A DNA stretch of 64,000 bases from Aporrectodea caliginosa. Taxonomy: Eukaryota > Annelida > Clitellata > Crassiclitellata > Lumbricidae. Positions 1 to 13,900 of the stretch are shown here, piece by piece; position 1 is the stretch's first letter, and every line of letters starts with the position of its first letter. Location of the stretch: assembly GCA_020284085.1 (NCBI GenBank), contig JACEVL010000493.1:319001-383000 (forward strand), in the 5' to 3' direction. The position numbers and the translations under genes were made by a program. The notes beneath the pieces are model-generated. The model saw only the letters and a list, made by a program, of their open reading frames with translations, was not told the origin of the DNA and made no database searches.

Positions 1-654
1 TTGATGTAAACGACAACAGTTAATTTGTAGCTTCAAATTGCAAAATTTGGCGTCAACAACTTGATCTCAGAGCTCTTTAAATGCTAATTAACGTAAAATG
101 CACAAATTCGACGAAACTTAAGAAGAAACCAACAGGAACTTGCACCAAAAGCCACATCAAGCTAACACACAAGCAAAATGACGTGGCAGTTACCACAATT
201 CAAATCCACTTGAATGGATTCACCTTTACAAATTCAACAACAAATTTATACTGTGCAGGTACATGTATATGTAGTTTGGCAATCATCTGTTCAAAATTTA
301 CAATTCTTTAGCATTCCATTGTCATGACTACAAGTTTTAACATCTCAAAACAAGATTGTACAAATGTTAGTATTCTGTGGCCTCGACTACAGATGTTAAC
401 ATTTTATTGCCATGATGGCAAGTTTTAGCATATCATCGCCATGACTATAAATGCTAGTAGCATTCAACTACTATGACTACAAGTTTTCAACATCAGGTCA
501 CGTAAACAAGGATAAATAAGGCAAATACATTACAATATACAACAATAAATGCAAACAACTGTTCTCATTTTGATTGCACTAATTTCTGATCTTTCAATGT
601 CTCCCCTCTTATCTTTGATCTCCACACATAATTACGTTTCATCATTAATAAATT

Positions 655-1065
655 TAATTTGCCTCGTAAACAGACACTGCTGTACGGATCTGAGACCTGC
701 CTGATGATGGTGGAAAACAACAAAATACTGGAGGTGGTGGGTACATCATAGGTGGCACAGGAGAATTCTGCATTTTTCGTGGGATGATAAAATACCAAAT
801 AAAAATCATAAGAGACCAAATGGGAGAAGAGTATACAGAGAACATTTTCAGAAAGAGAAGGTTAAAATGGATAAGACATGTGATTCATATGCACAAATAT
901 GGAAGAGCCAACCAAGTGATGGTTGAGGGAAGAAGGAAAAGGGGAAGACCGCGGAAGAACTGGCACGAGACCATCAAGGACGGCTTGAAGTGCTTGGAAA
1001 TGTTGTGGACTAGGCTGAAAGACTGGCAATGGACAGATGAATGGAGATGTGTTGCCTGATGTGCA
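655..1065 (+). mobile_element. LINE fragment, reverse-transcriptase C-terminal region
   Basis: Translates to LLYGSETC followed, after a frame break, by RRLKWIRHVIHMHKYGRANQ and EGRRKRGRPRKNWHETIKD. This is the typical end of endonuclease/RT non-LTR elements (YGSETW ... RLKWxGH ... GRPRK ... W). 5'-truncated and frameshifted. Confidence 0.75.
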
Positions 1066-1593
1066 GACCTGCATGGGTAAGATTAAGTACCTAAGTAATG
1101 TAAACAAATGCCGGTTAAGTTAAAACAAAGACCAAGAAGAGGACCGACATATTGGCGATTCTTGATTCAGTGGTTTAGTGATTTGATTGGTGATTCAGTG
1201 ATTCTTAACAACATGACTCCGTGAAGCAGCAACAGTCCACAGAGCTCCGGTCCGCTCGTTTTTACCGACTTTCAGTGCAACACAATAGCACAAACTGAAT
1301 CCGATGTACACAGTTTAAAATACTCTCACTTAAATACGCAACTTACTCAGTTGCAGATTAAAATCACTCATGACCCTCCAACATTCCAAAACCAGTATTT
1401 CTATCAATTTAAATGTCTATTCTGTCAAGAGGCCATGTAAATTTACTACATATGACCCACCAACAAATTACTGTAGCTGAAGTAACGTTACCAAATTAAC
1501 ACCAACAAAATAATGTCAACGTTGGATTGCCACCCAAAGAAATGTCACTGTACAAACTAAAGTTGCACACTAATGTCACAAAAATGTTGTTAC

Positions 1594-1863
1594 TTAATTA
1601 ATTAATGAGACCAATACGATGTCACCACAGTTATCATATTTTACAACACAAGAAAGTGAATACACCTTCATTGCTGAGCAAAATTTTCCAAGCAATAGAC
1701 TAGGCTTCTTTCTCAATGCAGTGGAAGCAAGTTCAGCAAAATCCAATAAGATTTCCCTGCTTACAAAAACTGCACTGTCAAATAAAACTTCACCATCCCG
1801 CTTACAGATGCATACGCCATCTAAATTTACACAAGCATCACTATCAACAATCAGCACAGCCTT
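1594..1863 (-). CDS. Possible terminal exon of an unrecognised gene
   Basis: After the acceptor-like TTGATTGCCTAG an open frame of 89 codons runs to TAA. It begins KAVLIVDSDACVNLDGVCIC and continues with a hydrophobic/charged pattern (EVLFDSAVFVSREILLDFAE) typical of a folded protein, not of the AT-rich surroundings. The general pattern recalls roadblock/LC7-like alpha-beta folds, but I do not recognise the family. No ATG exon that would precede it was found. It lies 1.1 kb downstream of the NHE6-like stop on the same strand and could be an alternative end of that gene or a separate gene. Confidence 0.35.
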   Translation of the reverse strand, partial: KAVLIVDSDACVNLDGVCICKRDGEVLFDSAVFVSREILLDFAELASTALRKKPSLLLGKFCSAMKVYSLSCVVKYDNCGDIVLVSLIN

Positions 1864-2972
1864 CTAGGCAATCAATCAATCAACCGCGTCACTCATGACT
1901 GGCTACAAACAAATTATATCAATTATATGTATCTATGGCCAGAACTATGAGAAATTAAGTAAAACAAATACAAATTAGTTTTGAAAACTAAACCAAATGC
2001 TTGAATATGTAATCTTCAAAAATCATGCTTAAATTTAAACGTGCTACTGGAAAAATGTCGTTAAGAAGCATCAGAACACAGCTAGAAAATGCCTGCAACA
2101 GATTTAAGCTTGTTAAATTAAATAGCAGCTGGGTACATACACTGCATGACTAATTCTGTTCACATGATACGTGCAAAATCCAGCTCAGCGGAGCTTATAA
2201 GAACTAAAATGGCTTATAATAGGCTACTGTTGTGCAACTATTTTGAAACCTACTAACACATCACTGATAAAGTATAACTGGCACAAATACAATTATTTAT
2301 GTTACACGATGTACATTATGAAGATGGATATAACAGTTACAGAAAGATAGACTTATTCCTACACTTTAAATACTCTATCTTTCACACTTCGAGGAATAAG
2401 CATAACAATTTCAGGGTTTTCTTTCTGGTAAAAAAACACTTCAAAAACACCATCAAAATATTAAAAAAATCATGCCATCTACAGTTCTACACTCCAACTA
2501 TGCAGACTACACAATTACTTGTGAGTTGAAGTGACGCACAAACACAACACAGAAGAATTTGCAACGTGTTTGCATAATGAAATTGGTCACAAGAACCTCA
2601 GTGTTATCGAAATGTATATTTTACTGTACTCTCAGACATCTGCAGATGGCTTTTGAAAAGCATGAAAATGAGCCTTAACAAATTATTAACCAGCAACTTA
2701 TACAGTGCTGGAGTGTCTAATGCACAAGGCATTAACCAAAGGTGCACAAAAAGCAAGCTGTAATCCTGATTAACATCTCAGTGCACCACCATCACAGCAT
2801 ATATTAAAATCACCAAGGGCCGTGATTGCAGGGTAGTCATTAAACGTTATCACATGTGAAAAACGGAACATGTTATTGGCCTTGCTGCTTTTCCACTTCA
2901 TTGCACACGTTCCGCGAAAAGTCAACAGTCCGAGGGAGCGTAATAATGACGATGAAATACGTCGTCTTGGAA

Positions 2973-3041
2973 TCAGAGAGAAACACCGGTTGGACCAGGT
3001 ATTCGAACGCGCGTCAACAGAGTCGCATTCGATTCGTCATG
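2973..3041 (-). CDS. SLC9A6: NHE6-like exon 18 (terminal, stop TGA)
   Basis: Follows a strong TTTTGTCTGCTTTCAG acceptor and reads [20 protein letters not shown], then SL and a TGA stop. The phase matches exon 17, and the hydrophobic/basic stretch loosely resembles the LVIRGTRLVLP end of NHE6. A LINE-type tail lies about 25 nt upstream of the acceptor. Confidence 0.62.
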   Translation of the reverse strand, partial: HDESNATLLTRVRIPGPTGVSL

Positions 3042-6000
3042 CTGAAAGCAGACAAAAGCAGGTTTAATATTCATTCATTACAGAGATTTATATAGCACCC
3101 CCTTCAACACTAAGACTCAGAAGTGCTGCCGACCCCAGGACAGTTTTGAGGTTACAATAGAACTATAACAATATAATTCAACTGTGTCAACAACAGGGCT
3201 GTAGTCAGAAGTTATGAAAGAGTGTGGGGTTCAAATCCTATGGTGAGGTCTTAGAAAAATATGGCAGATCCAAGAAGTGAAATTGGGTGGTACATGCAAT
3301 TTATGCTGGGAATGCAGAATAGGGGAGAAACTTGCAGTAGTATATGGTTAGGATTAGGGTGAATTTTGTGGCAAAACATAATGGGCTTTGGGAGATCGTT
3401 TACACAGTTGAACCAGCCCTTTAATCAGGTGCAAGAAAAGGTCATAACAAACTCAGGATCTTCAGAGGGCCACAGACTCAGTTCTAAAGCACTGAAACAT
3501 TGTTAATTAATTGCAGGTTCAAGCATTATACAAGTTACTTAACATTTTTCAACATCATATCAAAAGCAGTTAGTACCTTTAGTTACACCCCAAAAACAAT
3601 TCACCTGGTTAGAAAAGAGGTCCGTTATGTAAGCCTCTAGAAACTCCTATAGCAGCCACCTGTTAGTAATACACAAGCTGTCAATCAGTGACAGTGGCAC
3701 ACAGTAAACCCATCACATACTGACCAACCATGCTTCTGTCTTGTTGTTAACTGACTGAAAACATGCCCCTGATAGCCATGATTATTAGGCTCACATTGTG
3801 CCCACAGCGGCATAATGTGGGCAGTGGAGGGCCGAACGAATGTTGTGGTCTGCGCATCAGGGATAAAATCATAGCCACTGTGGCCTCCAACACGACACTT
3901 ATCACACAAGCCTCACCACAGGCGGTGCCAACAACGACCCTGGGTTGCAATAGCTATTCATTATCATCATGGGCGTATTTAACGGATTTATGGGTTCAAA
4001 CCCCCTCAAATAAATAACTGCCAAATTTAAAAAAATTAAAAACACTTAACTACAAAACTGACCCCGTACTCTGCGACCAAGTCCAATGGAAACCCCCGAT
4101 TCCCCCCAAATTGTTTCCTGGCTACGCCCTTGATTATTATAATTACTGTTATTATTAATATTACTGAAAGAAGCTATACCCATGCAACAGTGCAGATTAT
4201 GATACACAAGAAAGACTGATGTGGAAAAGTGAGAGGCACAATACACAAAGCCATATTGTTCTTACAACACACAAAAACAAACGATAAGCAATGTTCTGTC
4301 TCTTCTTTTGTGTGTAATACCAACACAAAATATGGGAAAATGGGGATAACTTTAAATGGATCAGTTCAACAGTTCACAACAAGCAAATAAACACTAATGC
4401 TTTACACTCTAACGTCTAAATATTCTGGTAATCCTTCCAGGTTTGGTGTAGAGTCTCTCAGGACTCAATTTGTACAGCCTGGATCTACACAAGTATAAAT
4501 GCATATCGCTAGAATCAGTGGGTTTTAATTACTCTTCTGGAAGGCCGACAAAAAAATGGACACAGCTTACGATGATGATTACATTACAGCAGTCGGGAAC
4601 AAATGCCATCATGGTGATCCAACTGCCTATGACTTACAGTCATATCAATCCACTGCCTATGACTTATATCAACATGATGGCTACTATTACCAACATATTA
4701 TCAACATACTGCTTCTGACCTACATCAACCTACGACATCATTCTACTTACCACATGTGAATATATCAAACTGCAACACTAATCACTCAACTGCCCATAAC
4801 ACACAGTCTGCTGCTGCCTACATAAATCTTTATGCCTTCTTTTAAATTTATTCAAAACTTTCTTGGATGTCTGAAAAATAAACTTCTGATCAAAACAGAC
4901 TCTTTACACCAGAAATTTATCAAGTGCGCACATATCGTGAAATGTGACTCTGGGTCAAAGAAGCCCTGGGCTGAAAACCAGTTGTGCTCTCCCAAATGTT
5001 TTCGTTAGAAGCACTGAGGCTCCAGTGTGTTCTACAAACATGTTTTTCTTCATACCTAAGCAGGCATTTGTAGAAATTCAAAGTTAGTACTTTGCCTATG
5101 ATTATTTTCAAACTAAAACTATTGTATTATGATTTTTAACTAAACCCATTGTTATTTCAGGAGAAACATATGTTGTGCCAATCATATATCAGCATGTCCT
5201 GCAAAAGGCTTCATTGACACTTGATCAATAGCGGAAACGCAACATCAATATTTTGCAGGACTGCATTAAAAACAAATCAAACAGCTCGAGATAAAAAAAA
5301 TAATTAGACCAACACAGAGGACATAAAATAGATGTACAGTTCGAGTCTGGCTTACTGCCTGCATTACGTTCATCAACTTTATCTAACAGCTGGAGGCCCG
5401 TAAGTGTCCACTGCCTATTTAATTGCTGGTCTCCACACTTTTCTCTAGTGATCTGCAAGTCTCTGGTTGTGTCGTGCGTTCAGCAATAGCCTATATGTCA
5501 CTGACCCATTCTCTCTGCAAGGTTCTCAGTCCTATTAGTGGCTGGAAATCACTGTGGTCATGTGTCATCTGGCTGGACCAATAAGAGAAGGTTTTAAAGT
5601 AAATTACAGAAACAATGGATTATTTTGAAGTGAAGAAACTGAACACTGTATTAAACTGAAACTAATAGAGTTAGGTTTTGTTAGTAACAAAGCCAGCTAG
5701 ACCACTGAAACTACAAAACTCTGACAGCTGCTCACCTTATTGTGCTAATGTTCTAAAAAAATAAAATCAATTTGATAAATAATTAATCTTTAAGAGCTGT
5801 CATCATTAACTCACACATGCACCACATAGACCACAGAGCAGGAAATCAACCATCCATAAATTCAGCTGTAGACCATACCGAACTCAAAATATAAAAGTGA
5901 CTTATCGTTCCAGTTAAACCTCACCATGATGAGGTTAGCAAACTAAATGACCCACAGGCTAAAAAGCTAACTTGTGGCCCTTGAAACAATCTGTCAGTAA

Positions 6001-9000
6001 ACTGAAAGCCCAAAGTCAATTGCTAGTCCACAGCTATCTTCAAAAGCCCCTTTGACTTGTGTTCATGCATAAAAGCAGCCAAGACTAGCTGTACACACAA
6101 GGCAGTGCCATGCTATTTCACTCTCCCAGGATTTCCAGCTTCTATCCATACTGAAAAATGACCTACCAGAACTAACATAACTAAACACTGCTCTTTCACA
6201 AATCCTATCCTGATTCCTCCTCTTCCCCTTACCGTTTCAATTCTAAACACCATTCACCTTAGTCATCTAACTTGCCTGCCTGCCTGCCTGACCCCTTTGG
6301 ATCTTGACCTGGAACCGATTTTTACACCCCCGCCTATCGACTATGTTTTGATTAAGCATCTGTGAATAAGCTGGTTCCCATGACTTCACTTTCTTGGCAC
6401 TGTAGAAATCTAGAGATTATGAACATATGATACACTGCTTACTGTATATCGCCCTCCTACACTGTTGCATTCTTCTGATACTGGTCTGTTGCTAGAATCC
6501 AGGTCCAAGACAATTGAAAGATCGTAAGTTTTCAACTGATGTGCTGTGCTCCTCATATTTGGGATTACCAACCACAAAAGGTCCGACTTGCCAACTCACT
6601 AACATAATTTAAATCGCTAGTCAAGACTTGCTATTTTACCCTTGTCTTTCCATGACTCAATTTGGTTCCTTAGCTGACCTACATAGGCACCAAAGACTCA
6701 GACTGACTAACCTTAAAGCACATAATAAGTGCTTTAAAGAAACAAATACATAAATACAAAAATAAACTCAGTGAGCAGTTGTCTTTATTTTGCTGAGCAA
6801 TCTGGATTACAACATAAATAAAGATGTTCCAGAAAGCAGTGTTGACGTACAATTCCTGGCCTATTATTATGGTTGAAGGAAATGCTCTGTTAGTGGGTCT
6901 GGGAAAGCCTTGAAAAGCCAACAATAACACACACACACTGTTACATCGTGTTCTGTTAGATGGGGGAAAAACAGTGGCAGACTCAGATGTTGGTGAAATC
7001 CTCGTAGAACGTTCAACACTTTCAGGAACTTTTAATTAGTATTGTTCTACAACAACTCCCAAAATGCAGAAAAATGCAGAAAATCTGTCATCCTATGTGC
7101 ATAGCTTAATGAGAAAGCTGTCATCCTGTTCGAATAACTTGGCGAGAAAATTGTCATTTTGTTTGAATGACTCAATAAGAAACTTAAAGCAAGTTTGGAT
7201 GAATGGGTGCAAAAACTTTGCCCACATCCTCTACTCTCGAAATCAACGAGACAATGTCAAAACTACCGATAATCTACCACTGAATGAATCTCAAATTTCA
7301 GAGGGGTACATCGGTCAAAGTCCGCCACTGGGTATTAGTAGTATGTGCAAGTGCAAGGACCGAGTAACATCTCAAGAAACGAGTCTACCCATCTACCCTT
7401 CATAAAGTACCTTGTTCCTTGGAAGAGGTTAACGGCTGAAAACAAACAATTACTACCATAAAAACGTGCACAACTGAACTTGTGCAGTCTTGCAATCCAG
7501 TCTTGCCTCCATGATTTCTAGTCTGAGTCACTTCAGCAAGACTGACCTCAAAGTTCAAGTTGAACGTCCAATCAATTTTAAATTTAAGTGACTAAATGAA
7601 AATTTTGATCATTTGACCATTTAATAGTCGAACAATCAAAACGAGTGTATGTCCAGTATCTGCCAACATAACTCGATTAATTTCAGTCTGATACATTTAA
7701 CTTTGGTAGAAATATGGCAACAAAATGACTGTCCTTCCACCAAAACAGAAAAGTAGATAAGTAGCACAGCTTAAGCTTCCATATAGCAACATGTAAGCAA
7801 CTTTCACCAGTGGCCCGTCAATTACTTTCAACAAAAGTTCTCACAGAATTTTTCTCCCCAAGTAGGAATGCTACAGGTTTTAGAAACCGTCCAGAGAAAT
7901 ACAATATAATCATCTGTAAAGGAAAAAAACTGAAGAAGAAAGATAGAAGGAGAGCAGTTCCTTAAGCTAGCCCTGAGGCAGCCATGGGTATGAAGTGTTA
8001 GCGACTTCATTTTCTTAGCCTCGGCATAGGAGGGCGGGTGGCCAGTCCTCTTCCTCGCCATCTCATCTTCCCACTGACAGTGTAAGGCCAGTGTACTCGA
8101 CCCACCTGAGATTGCTAAGGGTGCAGGTGGAGCATAAATCTGGAACCAAATTTAAAAGTCCTTAAAAATTCAACAGTTTAAACATGCAAACATGCAGTGC
8201 AAGGAGAATGCTGTACTAACGCTGGGACCGTCATGGCTGGCGCTGAATGGATCGTGAGAGTTCTGCACGACGGTCTGTATCTGATCCGTTTCACTGATGA
8301 TGCACTCATCCATTTCGTCATGTCTAGACATGCTTCCATTACGCGATCGGGATGACCCACTCTGTCAAGAACAGAACCAGCAGATGTCAAGTGCTAAGTA
8401 TGCATGTATGTATGTGTGTATGTATGTATGTGGGTATGTATGCATGTGTACATGGTCAAGACCATGGAACCAAGCTATAAAGAACTCACTATGATTATTA
8501 TGCATTTAGTAAGCAGCAGCGCCTAATAACCATGCATCAGTCGCAGGCGCTGAGCAATTCCGACTGAAGGTCAAGGTCCCTACTAAGTAACCGTCTCAGG
8601 GGAGGTTTTGAACCTGTACTCTCCCATTACAAGGCTACCAATTCAACCAATCGGCCACTGTGTCCCCAAATTAAAAGCAACTTCTTGAAATGGCTCCAAA
8701 ATACCACACTATAATCAGAGATGAGCACAATTAGTTAAATTGCTAATCGATCAGAATTAGAAATTTTAGCAAAATCTTGTAGCTAAATTAGAATCAGCTG
8801 TTTTCCTTAAACGTCTAATCAATTAGCTAATTGATTAGTTAAATTGCTTATTGATTAGAATTAGAAACTGAAATTTGCTAATCAATTAGAATCAGACTTA
8901 CCAAAATCTTGTAGCTAATCAATTAGATTTAGCTGTTTGTCTAATCGATTAGCTAATATAATTAGAATCGAATCAATTAGAGTTACTCATCTCTGACTAT

Positions 9001-10877
9001 AAGAAGTGTAAAGTGTATCAGAATTCGAATATCATTGTAGTGATATGTGTTTAGTGACATTTCAGCGTATTAAAATCTGTCTTTCAGAACGCAAGATCCA
9101 CTGACCGGCATAAGTTGTTCGGTTGTGGTTAGAATTTTCGACAGAGGCAGACAGCACTTTGGCATCGTCTCAGTTAGCGGTGGTCGAGCATGAGTAAGCA
9201 AAGGTTTAATCAATCTATAACATCTTTGTTAAGCGAAAACAAATCACAAAGAGATGAATAAGCACTCAAGACATATTTAAATAAAACATACTACATCACA
9301 GCTGTTTCTCGAGTACAATATTTGAACACCAATGCTGAATTATAAATCTGGCCACTGAGGCAGGTCTAACTCGTTCCTGCATAAATCGGCTTAAATCAGT
9401 CTCGAATGCTGTGGCTCGGCTCATAGCCAACATTCCTAGATTTGGTCATATAGACACGGTTTATGTGGGGAGGATCTGCATTGGTTACCTATGCAGAAAT
9501 GCATCGAGTTTAAGATCTTGATACTCATCCGTAACTGTCAGCCGAAACAGGTGGCAACACTAGCTAGATGAAGTCTCAAAGAAGAAGAGCAGTCCCTTAA
9601 GCTAGCCCTAAGGCAGCCATGGGTATGAAGTGTTAGTGACTTCATTTTCTCAGCCTCGGCATATGAGGGCGGGTGGCCAGTCTTCTCCCTTGCCATCTCC
9701 TCTTCCCACCGACAGTGTATGGTCAGTGTATTCATTATAGCCCAGTTGGTTAGGGGGTGCAGCTGGAGCACAAATCTTGAACCAAATTTCCTGGCAAGGA
9801 TTAGAACCCCAACCTCTCAGACAGTGACAGTCCAGCATGCTAACCATTACACTATCAAGCACCCACAACGTCCTAAAAGCTCTGCATAAATATGACAACG
9901 AGACAACAGAAACATCCTGTAACCGATTTCACAGCAAAGTACGAGTCCCTTGCCCCAGGAAAAAGCAATTTGCCTCGTACATCTTCCTGAAAGGATACTT
10001 GGCATCTAGGCCGTACCAAATCTTGACCATAAACGCCTTCCCTGCCAGTCGTCCTCCCTGGGGCTGCTCCAGCTGGTCACTCTGAAATTCCAAACAACAC
10101 AATACACATAAGAACAAACAGCAAACTGATGAGGATTTTCTGACAAAAATTGTTAGAATTTAAAAAAAACAACCTAACGAAAATTTCATGTGTCTCTTAA
10201 ATGTTTAAATTTACCACAGCATATCGCACACGAAAGGACGATCTTGAAAATGCTTGCCATCTATGGTCACTGTAGTGTAGAGTTTCTAAAACTTTCTGAT
10301 GATGTGAACCAGAAATTGCTTAACCAGCCATACTGCGGACTGGTGTCTTTCACCATCAGTTTTCATTACAGTCATATATAACATGTTATATTAAGATTTA
10401 GATGTCATAATAATTAATTGTGACTGTTTACTATGACTATACTTTTGTTACTGTTGCATGTTTAAAATTGTTTGTTACACATGAACATTGTGTCGTGTTA
10501 TGGTTTCATGTTTACCAATGTAGACAATCTCATATTATATTTGAGTACATCCAAAATTGTGATTCCGCTTATCATTCCGTGGCCTGGAAGCCAATCACTT
10601 GTGGGTCGGCACTGGGCCATGGACCACAGTTTCAGCAACACTGCTGTACAGTAACTATGAACATGCCACTCTCACCTGTAATCAACTAATGGTAGCACCA
10701 CTAAATCTATAAACGAGTTACATGGTGACTTTGCTATTTTTTATATGAGCATTACTTTCTTACAGAAGTGCATGCATTCTGTTCTTAAAGAAATGCTTTA
10801 TGACTATTTCAGCTAGCACTTTATTGAGGTACTTAAAAAGTGCTACTACAATAAGCGTTTAGAGGCATACAGGTATA

Positions 10878-10948
<71 letters not shown>

Positions 10949-13900
10949 GAAGCAGGTTGTATTTGCATCTATCAAGTGCATATGCATTGAGATGTACTGC
11001 AACACAGTTACAGAATACAGCAAGAGAAGTGGAATTTTCTATTCAAAAGCATAATAAAACGATTTTATGACATAGCGGAGCAAACGGCAGGGAAACGTGT
11101 TGCCTGGAAACAGCAACCTTGGAAAAACTTCAAGAAACTTACTAAATCAGATGTGTTACAAACCTGGCAAGAACCACATCAGACATTACAGTTAGTACAT
11201 TCAGTAAGTTAGGAATGCCACACAGTGATTATCGCATGGTGAAAAATGCGAAACCAACACTAAACAACAGTACCTGTTAAACTGTAAACCCAAAGCCAAA
11301 AAGCTCAAGACTATGTGTTAAGTACGTGCAGGCTACTGGTAAAAATAATCATGCTCCAAAAAGTGTGATCAACTTCAAGTTAACTTAACAATGAAAACAA
11401 TACAAAAATTTACTCCAAACCAAAGAAAACCAAGAATCAACGGTAACGTTGGTACTACAGGTAACTGCTTGCAACACTAAGCACTTGGGTAATGAATGGA
11501 AAGAGGAATCAGGAGTTTTTCACATGCTGCCTCTAGACTACGCTTCCTTCTAAAGTAATGCCATGCAATTGAGACAAGCAATTTCAACTGGCATTATTCC
11601 CATCCAGCTGAAAACCATTTGCAAATTACGAAAAGCAGAACTTAACTGGCTGAGGGCCTTAAATATCCATGACCTAAATGAAGCACTGTTTTGGTAATTT
11701 CACATAAACAGCTGCCTGTTAAGTTTCAAGCCAAGGATTCTGGAAAAATGAGAAGTCACTCCAACAATGCTCAGAAAAATCTAAAGCTGTACTATGAGCC
11801 TTACAGTGTGAATTAAAATGGAACCATGCATATGAAGAGCTCACAAACGAAATGCAATTGGATTGAACTTTTGCAGGAAACAGCACTGAATTTAAAAACT
11901 GATTCCAATCTGACTTTTCATATTAGCAAGAATCCTTGCCTACCTATTCCCAATGGACACAGATGCAAGATTTATAGAGATCCATTTTCCACACACAGCA
12001 AGATGCAGTCAAAACACTCAAAGCAATGCAGTGCAGGTCTCAAGCTTTTCAATGCTGTGGTGTCTTTAGCATTTTTGATAACCATCAAAAATTTAAAGTT
12101 GCATACTGCCAAAGTACACAACGCCTGTTAAATTGGACATTAATATTTGTCATTTATCACATTTTAATATAATGATCATTTATTACTAGTTTATTCTGTA
12201 ACTAAATGTTTCCCTGTCCTAGGACGGTTAAAAAACAAGTTTGAAATGTGTTTTTCACTCCCCTCGTATTCCCAACTCCCTCTCTACAACCCTCCCACAA
12301 ATCCCTTCCCATCCCATCCTACTCCCCTCCCTCTCTTCCCCTCCCAACCCCTCCCTCCCTTCCCTCTCCCTCTTCCCTGCGCTTGTCTGCGGGTCGCTGT
12401 GTGTCCGTTGCGTGAGTGGCTGACCGCTATGCGGCCGCTTAGTGTAACACGTTTATATTATTAATTATCATGGTGCATCATTGAGCATTGCTATGACAGC
12501 GTTTGTCACAGAAGACAGAAGGATAAGCGTTCATTTCTGTTTCATTATATTATTATTATCCAATAAATTTGATACCGTTAACAAAGCCATTCACCGACGG
12601 GACAATTAGAGTGTTGCCATAAATGTTGCCGCTACAACTTGCCATACTTTCCTCTGTCTTGTTAAGCAAAACGAAGCTAACCAGTGCAGTTTTCGCAAAG
12701 GTTAAAAGCTTAGAATCGACTGCATTGCATCACAAAATAAAACTAGAGAACCAAGATGTTTCTATTTCGACATATAAAACGGAGAAAGCACAGCACACAA
12801 AAGAACAACACATTTCAAGATAACATTGAGCAAAGCAAACTCGTACAGGATGAACATTAATGCTAGCGGCATAGCGTGCAGAAGGTGGATGAGCAGGAGC
12901 CATGGTGTTGTACTGACGCAACTGAAAGACGAAAAGATGCAAAAACAAATGAAAACTTAAGAAAACGACTGACGGCAGGCACAGTCAACAAAGTTCTAAG
13001 TCTAACAACAGAATGATCAGTACGACAAAATCTATCACAAAACCTATATGAGCAATTTACTTAGCGGAGTGTTATTTTGAAAGTCAAGAGACAGTGGTTT
13101 TTGGCACACAGGCCAAGTCAGCCCAAAATTGTTGCAAGATTAGTGGAGTTGCAAGATTAGTGAAATGAATTAGAAAGATTAGTGAAATGGGGTTGCAAGA
13201 TTAGTGAGATGGAGTTGCAAGATTAGTGCAATGGAGTTGCAAGATTAGCCAGATGGAGTTGCATGATTAGTGAGATGGAATTGCAAGATTAGTGAGATGG
13301 AGTTGCAAAATTAGTGAGATGGAGTTGCAAGGATTAGTGAGCTGGAGTTGCAAGATTAGTGAGATGGAGATGCAAGATTAGTCCAGAGAGTTGCAAGATT
13401 AGTGAGATGGAGTTGCAAGATTAGTGAAATGGAGTTGCAAGATTAGTGAGATGGAGTTGCAAGATTAGTGAGACAGAGTTGCAAGATTGGTGAGATGGAG
13501 TTGCAAGGTTAGTGAGCTGGAGTTTGTTGTTAAATGCAGCTTACTGAAACACCTAACAAACAACAGGTGTCAAAGAGAGCACAACTATTCAGTAGCATGT
13601 GTTGTTCCCTCAAGCCAAAAATGGTTTGATGGTGAATGGATAGATGAAAAGGCAAAGTCTGGGTTGTCACAGGCAGGGCTCTGGTTTAGAGGATGAAATA
13701 TAACACCTAAGTAGATGGATGGCAGGTGTGGAGGCTTTGAATATAATGAATGAATGGATGGATGAATGCTGAAATTGCTGTATGGATGCATGTGTGGTGT
13801 GTTATCAATTGATCAAATAAATGGATGGACAACTGAATAGGTGGATGGAGGAATGGCTGCATGGATGTTTGTATGGTTTGATCAATAGATCAATGAATGG

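Larger units (their letters stand above)
3042..8220 (-). other. SLC9A6: NHE6-like intron 17
   Basis: Holds a LINE-type tail at its 3' end, a GGGCGTA MITE (3971-4129), a degenerate short repeat around 4610-4740 and a SINE near 7932-8155. I see no conserved exon in the rest. The plus-strand frame at 7064-7405 is low-complexity Leu/Ser/Asn and is not supported. Confidence 0.6.

Noticed and set aside
2856..3095. Plus-strand ORF over the last exchanger exon
   Set aside because: It is the antisense shadow of exon 18 and the intron next to it.
7064..7405. 113-codon plus-strand ORF as a gene
   Set aside because: It lies in an intron, has internally repeated Leu/Ser/Asn phrases and matches no family that I know.
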